10,581 nucleotides of DNA from JAYPUG01 sp038117265 (GTDB taxonomy: Bacteria; Pseudomonadota; Alphaproteobacteria; UBA6615), in contig JAYOFO010000081.1 in assembly GCA_038117265.1 (NCBI GenBank), positions 1 to 10,581 on the forward strand. The letters are read 5' to 3'. Made by a program: the position numbers and the translations under genes. Within the stretch, counting starts at the first letter, position 1. Every line of letters starts with the position of its first letter. The notes under the pieces are model-generated. The model saw only the letters and a list, made by a program, of their open reading frames with translations. It had not been told where the DNA came from and made no database searches. Shown one piece after another: positions 4,455 to 10,581 of this stretch.

Positions 4455-6794
4455 ATGGTCGTTCGCTATCTCGGGGCCGAAGTCCAGCGCATGGAAGATC
4501 CCCGTCTGCTCACGGGGCACGGGCGCTATGTCGACGACATGACGATGGAAGGCATGCTGCACGCCGCCTTCCTGCGCGCGTCCCATGCGCATGCGAAGAT
4601 CCGCGCGATCGACACGTCGCGCGCGGCCCAGCTGCCCGGCGTGCATCGGGTGTTCACCCATGCCGACCTGGGGCCGAAATACGGCCACCGGATGAACCAA
4701 CTCTATCCCGCGCCGGTCATCGAGGTGAACAAGACCCAGTATCCGCTGTCGAAGGACGAGGTCTGCTATGTCGGCGAGGCGGTCGCCGTCGTCGTCGCCG
4801 ACAGCCGGGCCATCGCCGAGGACGCCGTCGCACTGATCGATGTCGACTACGAGGTGCTTCCCGCGGTCGTGAACATCATGAACGCGCTGGAGGACGGCGC
4901 GCCGCTGGCCCATGCCGACACGAGTTCGAACCTGATGGGACGCATGCGCTCGCAGTTCGGCGATATCGACGACGCCTTCGCGAAGGCCGACCATGTGTTC
5001 CAGGCCGCCTTCATGCAGCACCGCGGCGGCTGCCATTCGATGGAGACGCGCGGCTGCATCGGCCGCGACGATCCCTGGGGCGACGGCCTGACCCTGTGGA
5101 CCTCGGCACAGTCGCCCTACCTGATCCGCCGGGCGCTCGCGACATGGCTGGGCGAGCCCGAGGAACGGGTCCGCGTCGTCGCGCCGGATGTGGGCGGCGG
5201 GTTCGGGCCCAAGGCCGGCTTCTATCCCGAGGAGATCGTCATCCCGCTGCTGGCGCGCTTCATGGAGCGCCCGGTGAAGTGGATCGAGGACCGGCGTGAA
5301 CATTTCATGTCGACCACGACCCAGCGCGACCAGCACTGGAACCTCGAGGTCGCGTGCACGAGCGAAGGCAAGATTCTCGGCCTGCGCGGCAAGGTGACCC
5401 ACGAGAACGGCGCCTACATCCCGTACGGCATCCTGTTGCCGAACAGCTCGCTGACGCCGCTTCCCGGGGCCTATGCCATCCCGGCGGTCGATGTCGGGGT
5501 GGACATCGTGTTCACCAACACCGTCCCGAACTCCCCGGTCCGCGGCGCGGGCCGGCCCTGCGGCATCTACGCCGTGGAGCGCATGATCCAGACCGTCTCG
5601 CGCAACCTGGGGATCGACCCGGCCGAGGTGCGCCGGCGCAACTATGTGCGCCCGGAGCAGATGCCCTACGAGACGGGCGCCACCCTGCGCGGCGGGGCCA
5701 AGTGCGTGTACGACAGCGGCGACTACGAGGCGCTGCTGGAGAAGGCGCTGGAGCTTGCCGACTATGCCGGCTTCAAGGAACGCCAGGCCGCGGCGCGCGC
5801 CGAGGGGCGCTACCTGGGCATCGGGGTTTCCTCGTGCATCGAGGACACGGGCATGGGCCCCTATGAGGGCACGACCGTGCGCGTCGAGGCGTCGGGCAAG
5901 GTTGCCGTGCGCACCGGTGCCGCCAGCCAGGGGCAGGGCCATCACACGATGATCGCCATGATCGTCGCCGAGAATCTGGGGGTTTCGCCCGAGGATATCC
6001 TGTTCGAATCCGCCGACACCGGGAAGTTTCCCCATGGCGTCGGCACCATCGGCAGCCGCGTGGCGGCGAATGTCGGCCCGTCGGCCTTCGATGCCGCGAC
6101 CAAGGTTCGCGAGAAGGCGTTGCGGCTGGCCGCCGAGGTCCTCGAAGCCTCGGAGGCCGACCTCGATATCGAGGACGGGGTGGTGCGCGTGAACGGCGCG
6201 CCCGATCTCTCGATCACCCTGGGAGAGCTGGCCATCAAGCTGTCGCCCGCCTCGGCGATGCGCGTTCCGGCCGGGTTCGACCCGTTGCTGGAGGCCACCT
6301 CCTATGACGGGTCGAGCGGTTCGCCGATCGCCTGCGGTTCCAACGTGGCCGAGGTCGAGGTGGATGTCGGCACCGGCGAGGTCCGGGTGCTGCGCTATTC
6401 GGTGGCGCACGATTGCGGCGTGATGATCAACCCGATGATCGTGCACGGCCAGATCGTCGGGGGCGTGGTCCACGGGATCGGCAACGCCCTGTTCGAGCGG
6501 ATGATCTATGACGACCAGGGCCAGCCGCTGACCACGAACTACGGCGAATACCTGTTGCCGCTGGCCAGCGAGATGCCGCGCGTGGACGTGACCCACATGG
6601 AGACGCCCTCGCCGCTGAACTCGCTGGGCGTCAAGGGCGCGGGCGAGGGCGGCACGATTCCGGCCGCCGCGGCCGTGGTCGCTGCGATCGAGAACGCGCT
6701 GACGGAGTTCGGTGTGGAGATCGACTACTACCCGGTCGACCCGCAGTACCTGACGGGGCTCATCGACAGGGGGGCCGCGCAGGCGGCGGAGTAG
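4455..6794 (+). CDS. Molybdopterin-binding large subunit of form II-like xanthine-oxidase-family hydroxylase (CoxL-like), 779 aa
   Basis: The catalytic subunit binds molybdopterin-cytosine-dinucleotide-type cofactor and hydroxylates a substrate with water oxygen. The hammerhead (Ald_Xan_dh_C) domain covers about 17-135 (EDPRLLTGHGRYVDDM at 14-29), followed by the large Mo-binding region. Visible are VGGGFGPKAGFYPEE (246-260), the active-site loop SPVRGAGRPCG (360-370), SQGQGHH (491-497) and GVKGAGEGGTI (725-735) with the catalytic glutamate E731. True CO dehydrogenase has AYxCSFR with a Cys that binds copper; here that Cys is absent, so a coxL name would mislead. The classical form II loop is AYRGAGR; PV replaces AY here. 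Length is typical. No maturation genes (coxD/E/F) follow: the next gene is on the opposite strand. The ribosome site GGAGG ends 8 nt before the start, and the junction with coxS is TGAGCCATGG. Substrate unassigned. Confidence 0.93.
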   Translation: MVVRYLGAEVQRMEDPRLLTGHGRYVDDMTMEGMLHAAFLRASHAHAKIRAIDTSRAAQLPGVHRVFTHADLGPKYGHRMNQLYPAPVIEVNKTQYPLSKDEVCYVGEAVAVVVADSRAIAEDAVALIDVDYEVLPAVVNIMNALEDGAPLAHADTSSNLMGRMRSQFGDIDDAFAKADHVFQAAFMQHRGGCHSMETRGCIGRDDPWGDGLTLWTSAQSPYLIRRALATWLGEPEERVRVVAPDVGGGFGPKAGFYPEEIVIPLLARFMERPVKWIEDRREHFMSTTTQRDQHWNLEVACTSEGKILGLRGKVTHENGAYIPYGILLPNSSLTPLPGAYAIPAVDVGVDIVFTNTVPNSPVRGAGRPCGIYAVERMIQTVSRNLGIDPAEVRRRNYVRPEQMPYETGATLRGGAKCVYDSGDYEALLEKALELADYAGFKERQAAARAEGRYLGIGVSSCIEDTGMGPYEGTTVRVEASGKVAVRTGAASQGQGHHTMIAMIVAENLGVSPEDILFESADTGKFPHGVGTIGSRVAANVGPSAFDAATKVREKALRLAAEVLEASEADLDIEDGVVRVNGAPDLSITLGELAIKLSPASAMRVPAGFDPLLEATSYDGSSGSPIACGSNVAEVEVDVGTGEVRVLRYSVAHDCGVMINPMIVHGQIVGGVVHGIGNALFERMIYDDQGQPLTTNYGEYLLPLASEMPRVDVTHMETPSPLNSLGVKGAGEGGTIPAAAAVVAAIENALTEFGVEIDYYPVDPQYLTGLIDRGAAQAAE

Positions 6795-6797
6795 GGC

Positions 6798-7088
6798 TCA
6801 GTTGTCGTCGTCGAAACTGTCGATCAGGGCGCGGACGACACCGCCGATCCCGTCGCCCTTCTTGTGCGCCTTGGCGGCGCGGGTCTCGGCGGCGTGCTCG
6901 AAATGGTCGGCGACGGCGTCGAAGATATGGCGGCGGTGCGGGGTCGCCTTTGCCAGCATCGCCTCCACCCGGAACTGCTCGGCAATGGCGGTGACGTTCT
7001 CGATTCCCATAGATTGCGCCTTGGCGAGGAAGGCCTGGATTTCGCCAACGGCCCACTCTGCGACGTCCTTGTCCCGATCGTCGATCAT
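6798..7088 (-). CDS. Hypothetical 96-aa, helix-rich charged protein
   Basis: I do not recognise this family. The product is small, soluble and probably all-helical, with no cysteine, signal peptide or membrane segment. The N-terminal half (DRDKDVAEWAVGEIQAFLAK) and the middle (HIFDAVADHFEHAAETRAAK) look like amphipathic helices, joined by a His/Arg turn near PHRRH (50-54); the C-terminus is an acidic DDDN. The normal residue mix, unlike the arginine-rich shadow frames on both strands, supports a real gene. The start ATG at 7088 has AGGA about 11 nt upstream. It follows the AI-2E-type permease on the same strand with a 42-nt gap, so it is likely the second gene of that unit. Its stop is only 3 nt from the coxL stop, with no terminator between. 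Confidence 0.7.
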   Translation of the reverse strand: MIDDRDKDVAEWAVGEIQAFLAKAQSMGIENVTAIAEQFRVEAMLAKATPHRRHIFDAVADHFEHAAETRAAKAHKKGDGIGGVVRALIDSFDDDN

Positions 7089-7130
7089 GTCCGGTGATCC
7101 TGTAACCCTTTTGACCCGTTCTATATGGGG

Positions 7131-8186
7131 TTACGCGGGGTCGATATCACCATCTTGCGAGAGCAGGATCGCGATCGGACGGGTCGGCGCGAAGTAGGAG
7201 AACACGATCATCGCGATCATGGTCAGCGGCACCGACAGGAACATGCCGGCCAGCCCCCAGATGCTGCCCCACACCGCGAGCGAGATCAGCACGACCAGCG
7301 GCGAGATGTTCAGCGACGAGCCCATCATGCGCGGCTCGATGATGTTGCCGACGGCGAACTGGGTAAGCCCGCCGCCGATCAGCACCGCCAGCACCGGCCC
7401 GACCGTGGCGAACTGCACGACGGCGAGAAGCGCGGGCAGCAGGATGCCCAGCAGCGAGCCGATCGTCGGGATGTAGTTCAGCAGGAATATGATGAAGCCC
7501 CAGAAGCCGGCGAAATCGACCCCGACGACCAGCAGGATCGCGTAGCTGACGACGCCGGTCAGCACGCTGGCGAAGGTCTTGATCGCGACATAGGCCTGGA
7601 TGCGCACCTGCATGCGGTGCAGCAGGTCGCGCACTTCCTGGCGTTTTCCGGTGTCGGGAAACAGCGCGGCCATCTTCTTCTCGAAGCTGCCCTGCTCGAT
7701 CAGCAGGAACACGACATAGACCAACACCACGCCGAAGGAACTGGCGATGCCTGCCGCGGTCGCGGCGAAGCGCGAGATCAGCGCGCGCAGGTCGATCTCG
7801 TCGGTAATCCTCGCGATGTCGGGCGGCTGCTCGAAGCCCAGAAGGCGCGAGGCGCCGGCGACGAGGTTCTCGAAGTTGGCCTGGTAGGCGGGCGCGGCCG
7901 CCGCGACCCGCGAGAGATTGTCGCTGATCAGCTCCGCCACCCCCGCGATGGCCAGCAGCACGACGATGACCGCGAAGGTCAGGCCGAGCCAGTTGGGCAT
8001 CCGCCAGCCGCCCAGCGGGATGGCATGGATGAACCGGGTGAGCGCGTTGAGCAGGTACCAGATGACGATCGCGATGGCGATCGGGATCAGCAGCTCGCGC
8101 CCCTCGATCAGGAAGAAGATGGTCGCCGCGGCGACCAGGATCGCGCCGGCGAAGGCGCCGATCCGGGCAGGGGTTGTCTCGCTCAT
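7131..8186 (-). CDS. AI-2E/PerM-family transporter, 351 aa
   Basis: A polytopic inner-membrane protein of the AI-2E exporter family (UPF0118, formerly PerM). Members have been linked to autoinducer-2 export, sodium/proton antiport or permeation of small solutes, and the substrate here cannot be predicted. The first three membrane segments lie at about 12-28, 32-48 and 67-86. A larger soluble loop follows (about 90-145), then segments near 146-165, 203-222, 226-246, 247-272 and 295-331. The family motifs NYIPTIGSLLGILLPALLA (237-255) and NIIEPRMMGSSLNISPLVVL (281-300) are both intact. The length is typical. The start ATG has GGGACGG about 8 nt upstream. It is transcribed divergently from the CMD gene, with a 195-nt intergenic region, and is probably co-transcribed with the 96-residue gene downstream. 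Confidence 0.92.
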   Translation of the reverse strand: MSETTPARIGAFAGAILVAAATIFFLIEGRELLIPIAIAIVIWYLLNALTRFIHAIPLGGWRMPNWLGLTFAVIVVLLAIAGVAELISDNLSRVAAAAPAYQANFENLVAGASRLLGFEQPPDIARITDEIDLRALISRFAATAAGIASSFGVVLVYVVFLLIEQGSFEKKMAALFPDTGKRQEVRDLLHRMQVRIQAYVAIKTFASVLTGVVSYAILLVVGVDFAGFWGFIIFLLNYIPTIGSLLGILLPALLAVVQFATVGPVLAVLIGGGLTQFAVGNIIEPRMMGSSLNISPLVVLISLAVWGSIWGLAGMFLSVPLTMIAMIVFSYFAPTRPIAILLSQDGDIDPA

Positions 8187-8283
8187 CTGCGTCCGTCCCG
8201 CTGGTCTGTCGGCGCGCCCATGTGTGTCTTGCGCGCGCCATTTCCGCGTTTAGCACACGTCCGGGTGATTTGGCGTGCCGGCG

Positions 8284-8313
8284 TTGACGCCGCCGCCACG
8301 AAGGTGGTTTGCT
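8284..8313 (+). promoter_or_regulatory. Candidate promoter of the CMD-LLM operon
   Basis: TTGACG (8284-8289) and TTTGCT (8308-8313) are spaced by 18 nt. The -35 box is good, the -10 box weak. The -35 box lies inside GGCGT-TG-ACGCC (8280-8291), and the spacer contains CCAC-GAAG-GTGG (8296-8307), so the region is rich in small dyads. Initiation would fall near 8320, after the in-frame ATG at 8316, which favours the GTG start at 8382. Confidence 0.4.
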
Positions 8314-8369
8314 GAATGCCAAGAAACCCGTGCGGCGGCTACGATGCGGGCGCGCGAAAATCAAATCAG

Positions 8370-8376
8370 GGGGAGT
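8370..8376 (+). promoter_or_regulatory. Ribosome binding site that decides the GTG start of the CMD gene
   Basis: A GGGGGAG run (8369-8375) ends 6 nt before GTG at 8382. No ribosome site precedes the in-frame ATG at 8316, and the 22 codons between the two look unlike the family N-terminus. GTG is therefore preferred. Confidence 0.7.
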
Positions 8377-8381
8377 GCCCG

Positions 8382-8954
8382 GTGTCCGACGGTCTAGGAA
8401 ATGCACGGCTTGCGCGCGTCGAGCGCGAGGACTGCCCGCCCGAATATCTCGAGGCGTATGACGAGATTCTGCGCACCCGCGGCATGACGCGGATGGCCAA
8501 CGTCTTCGCGCTGCTGGCCAACAGCCCCGGCGCGCTCGCCGCGGTCACGCCGGTGGGTGCGCATGTGCGCTACGCCACGGATTTCGACGATGCGCTGCGC
8601 GAATACGTCATCCTGACAGTCGCCCAGGAGCTGCGCTGCGGATACGAGTGGGCGCATCATTGGGTGGTGGCCCAGAAAGCCGGAGCGTCGCCGGACCTGC
8701 TGGCGAAGCTGGGCACGCCCGCGATCGAGGCCGAGCTGGGCGCCATCGGGCTGGCGACGCGCTATGCGCGGCAGCTCACGCGCAACGAGGAGATCGACGA
8801 CGCCACGGTCGACGCGCTGAAGGCCGAGTTCGGCGTCCAGGGTTTCGTCGATCTGACGATCATGATCGGCTACTACGGCATGCTCGCGCGCTTCATCAAC
8901 GTGTCGCGCATCGAGGTCGAGGACGGATACGACGCACCGCCGTTCAACGTCTAG
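8382..8954 (+). CDS. Carboxymuconolactone decarboxylase (CMD/AhpD-fold) family protein, 190 aa
   Basis: An all-helical CMD-superfamily protein. The core helices contain EYVILTVAQELRCGYEWAHHWVVAQKAG (74-101), the segment that carries the active site in the superfamily. In AhpD this reads CxxC-x3-H. Here C86 is kept and the position of the second cysteine is E89, with H93 in the place of the histidine. The CxxC thiol pair is therefore missing and alkylhydroperoxidase chemistry of the AhpD type is unlikely. A second helix bundle runs 118-171, ending with DLTIMIGYYGMLARFINVSR. This CYEW subgroup usually lacks a known reaction. The start is GTG (see the ribosome site). The LLM oxidoreductase starts 35 nt downstream on the same strand, so both are probably one operon. 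Confidence 0.87.
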   Translation: MSDGLGNARLARVEREDCPPEYLEAYDEILRTRGMTRMANVFALLANSPGALAAVTPVGAHVRYATDFDDALREYVILTVAQELRCGYEWAHHWVVAQKAGASPDLLAKLGTPAIEAELGAIGLATRYARQLTRNEEIDDATVDALKAEFGVQGFVDLTIMIGYYGMLARFINVSRIEVEDGYDAPPFNV

Positions 8955-8989
8955 ACGCGCACACCGGCGCGCTGGAAAGGGAGGAATCC

Positions 8990-10231
8990 ATGGTCAAGGT
9001 TATCTGTCAGATGTACCCCGTGGTCCGTGCGGAGAGCCCGGAGGAGCGCAAGCAGATGCGCCCCATCGGCCGCAACCGCGAGCGTTTCCAGGAGGCGATG
9101 GACGGCATGCCCGACCTGATCCGGGCGATGGACGACCTGGGTGTGTGGGGCATCTCGTCGATCGAGCATCACTTCCATTCCGAAGGCTACGAGGTCGGCC
9201 CGAGCATCGGCATCAACACCGGATACTGGGCGGGGCTGACCAAGAACCTGCATGTCGGCAGCCTCGGCTATGTGATGAGCGTCGACGACCCGATCCGGGT
9301 GGCGGAAGAGACCGCGATCCTAGACCACATGACCAAGGGCCGCTGCTTCGTCGGCTTCGCGCGCGGCTACCAGGCGCGCTGGACGAACGTGCTGGGCCAG
9401 AAGATCGGCTCGGTCGCGACGCTGTCGGACAAGAGCGCGGCCGACGAGCACAACCGCAAGATCTTCGAGGAACAGGTCGACATCGTCATGAAGGCCTGGA
9501 CCGAGGACGCCTTCGAATACAAGAGCGACCTGTGGCAGTACCCCTATCCCCATGACGAGGGACTCGAGGGCTGGTTCATGGGCGACGTGACGCGCCAGAT
9601 GGGCGCGCCGGGCGAGATGGACGAGAACGGCGTACTGCGCAAGATCTGCGTGACGCCCGCGCCCTACACCCAGCCGCACCCCAAGGTGTTCATCGCGTCG
9701 AACGCCTCGATCGAGACGGTCGAGTATGCCGGCGCGCGGGGTTACATCCCGTCCTACTTCTCCAGCATCGGGCGTTGCGCCAACTACGGGCCGCGCTACA
9801 CCGAGATCGCCAACCAGCACGGCTTCAACATCGTCCACGGCCAGAACCAGTCGATCGTGCGCTGGCCGCATGTCGGCGACAGCCACGAGGACGGCGCCCA
9901 GAAGGCGATCGACTGGTCGGGCGACATCTTCCAGAACTTCTACGGCCCGCTCTTCCCCGACTGGACGAGCAAGGCCCAGGACGCCGACGACAAGCGCCTG
10001 CTGGAGCTGATGGACGAGACGGGCCTGTTCCAGTACGGCACGGTCTCGGAGGTGCGCGATGCCTATGTCTCGCAATGGAAGCAGCTGCCGGCCGAGTACA
10101 TCACGCTGATCTATCACTACGCGCAGTGTCCGAAGGACGACATGATCGAGCAGCTGCGCATCTTCATGCAGGAGATCAAGCCGGCGCTCGACGAGTTGAC
10201 CGACTATCCGCAGGTCGAGGCGGCCGAGTAG
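8990..10231 (+). CDS. LLM class flavin-dependent oxidoreductase (luciferase-like monooxygenase), 413 aa
   Basis: A TIM-barrel bacterial-luciferase-like protein, expected to use reduced FMN or F420 supplied by a separate reductase and to oxygenate or oxidise a small substrate. Characteristic are the IEHHFHSEG segment (58-66) near the N-terminus, a conserved SVDDPIRVAEETAILD stretch (97-112), GRCFVGFARGYQARW (117-131), and PHPKVFIASNASIETVEYAGARGY (229-252). About 60 residues in 145-210 insert between barrel elements and include WQYPYPHDEG. At 413 residues it is longer than minimal family members (about 330-350). A strong GGGAGGA (8979-8985) sits before the ATG. Neither cofactor nor substrate can be read from the sequence. 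It lies between the CMD gene and a gamma-glutamyltransferase-family gene. Confidence 0.92.
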   Translation: MVKVICQMYPVVRAESPEERKQMRPIGRNRERFQEAMDGMPDLIRAMDDLGVWGISSIEHHFHSEGYEVGPSIGINTGYWAGLTKNLHVGSLGYVMSVDDPIRVAEETAILDHMTKGRCFVGFARGYQARWTNVLGQKIGSVATLSDKSAADEHNRKIFEEQVDIVMKAWTEDAFEYKSDLWQYPYPHDEGLEGWFMGDVTRQMGAPGEMDENGVLRKICVTPAPYTQPHPKVFIASNASIETVEYAGARGYIPSYFSSIGRCANYGPRYTEIANQHGFNIVHGQNQSIVRWPHVGDSHEDGAQKAIDWSGDIFQNFYGPLFPDWTSKAQDADDKRLLELMDETGLFQYGTVSEVRDAYVSQWKQLPAEYITLIYHYAQCPKDDMIEQLRIFMQEIKPALDELTDYPQVEAAE

Positions 10232-10254
10232 CCGTCTTCGGGCCGGGGCTTTCG

Positions 10255-10287
10255 CGGGCGGCGCCGCCGGGCGCCGCCCGAACTTTT
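10255..10287 (+). terminator. GC-rich hairpin with short T run, terminator or attenuator
   Basis: CGGGCGGCGC (10255-10264) and GCGCCGCCCG (10271-10280) form a perfect 10-bp stem with a 6-nt loop, followed after AAC by TTTT (10284-10287). This is the shape of an intrinsic terminator for the CMD-LLM unit, although the T run is short. It ends only 14 nt before the next gene, so it may instead act in that gene's leader. Confidence 0.6.
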
Positions 10288-10301
10288 GCAGGGACGACAC
10301 G

Positions 10302-10581
10302 ATGCTGAATTCCACCTTCGCCGCCAACGGCATGGTCGTGGCGCCGCACCATTTGGCCGCCGAGGCGGGCCTGGCGGTGCTGCGCGAGGGCGGCAACGCG
10401 CTGGAGGCCATGATCGCGGCGGCGGCGGCGATCGCGGTGGTCTATCCGCACATGAACTCGATCGGCGGCGACGGCTTCTGGCTGGTCTCGCCGGCCGGCG
10501 GCGATCCGCTGGCGATCGACGCCTGCGGGGCGGCGGGCTCGGGCGCGACGATCGAGCGCTACCGTGCGGACGGCCATGACG
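10302..10581 (+). CDS. Gamma-glutamyltransferase family protein, N-terminal part (runs off right edge)
   Basis: The first 93 codons are present; the rest lies past base 10581. The sequence AANGMVVAPHHLAAEAGLAV followed by REGGNALEAMIAAAAAIAVVYPHMNSIGGDGFWL is the family's N-terminal part (GGNAxDAAIA and the GGxGF loop near SIGGDGF). Family members are Ntn-hydrolases that self-cleave at a Thr and act on gamma-glutamyl compounds or other amides; oxamate amidohydrolase (HpxW) is one alternative. The catalytic Thr lies beyond the edge. No signal peptide is apparent, so a cytoplasmic protein is likely. The ribosome site AGGGA lies 7 nt before the ATG. It follows the LLM gene by 70 nt, with the hairpin between. 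Confidence 0.85.
   Translation, partial: MLNSTFAANGMVVAPHHLAAEAGLAVLREGGNALEAMIAAAAAIAVVYPHMNSIGGDGFWLVSPAGGDPLAIDACGAAGSGATIERYRADGHD

Noticed and set aside
2991..6596. A 1201-codon open frame on the minus strand opposite coxG, coxM, coxS and coxL.
   Set aside because: It lies antisense to four genes with clear homology and motifs. Its His/Arg/Gly/Asp-rich composition is typical of shadow frames in GC-rich genes, where stop codons are rare, and no domain is recognisable.
8211..8239. GGCGCGC/GCGCGCC inverted repeat with a 15-nt loop in the permease-CMD gap.
   Set aside because: Alternating GC repeats of this length are expected in such DNA and no T run or promoter box fits it.
7125..8315. 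Plus-strand 396-codon frame opposite the AI-2E-type permease.
   Set aside because: Shadow of a gene with intact family motifs; the composition is Asp/Gln/His/Arg-rich without hydrophobic pattern.
8316..8381. ATG at 8316 as start of the CMD gene.
   Set aside because: It has no ribosome site, adds 22 atypical residues, and lies before the predicted transcription start; GTG at 8382 has GGGGGAG at suitable spacing.

Overview
The window is a GC-rich stretch, with strong G/C preference at third codon positions, that encodes only ordinary chromosomal bacterial genes. The protein types (YqaA-type DedA relative beside DsbB, CoxMSL-type molybdenum hydroxylase with CoxG, AI-2E-type permease) and the sigma70-like TTGAC elements suggest an alphaproteobacterium, perhaps Rhodospirillales. 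That placement is an inference from protein character, not from a marker gene. I see no insertion sequence, phage gene, CRISPR array or rRNA.

Layout. (1) 1-1209, minus strand: a 74-residue single-pass membrane protein, a YqaA/DedA-like membrane protein, and the N-terminal part of DsbB, which runs off the left edge. (2) 1372-1458: tRNA-Leu(CAA) with an encoded CCA end and a plausible promoter. (3) 1504-6794, plus strand: a two-domain cupin, then coxG, coxM, coxS and coxL homologues in the canonical order M-S-L with 3-nt gaps inside MSL. The large subunit carries PVRGAGR at the active-site loop instead of the AYxCSFR of true CO dehydrogenase, so this is a form II-like xanthine-oxidase-family hydroxylase of unknown substrate. 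(4) 6798-8186, minus strand: a 351-residue AI-2E/PerM-family permease followed by an unrecognised 96-residue protein, tail-to-tail with coxL. (5) 8382-10581, plus strand: a CMD/AhpD-fold protein, a luciferase-like (LLM) flavin-dependent oxidoreductase and, after a GC-rich hairpin, the start of a gamma-glutamyltransferase-family protein cut by the right edge.

How the parts may work together. The MSL proteins should form a cytoplasmic (MSL)2 enzyme with electrons passing from Mo to two [2Fe-2S] clusters to FAD. CoxG, with its C-terminal hydrophobic tail, probably links the enzyme to the membrane or quinone pool. The cupin may act on the same small-molecule pathway. The CMD-LLM-GGT cluster looks like a second catabolic module (flavin monooxygenation plus amide hydrolysis), but nothing in the sequence fixes a substrate for either module. 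The least explained pieces are the dyads at 1268-1281 and 2364-2384, the competing pairings in the coxG leader, the two small unrecognised proteins, and the substrate of the PVRGAGR enzyme.
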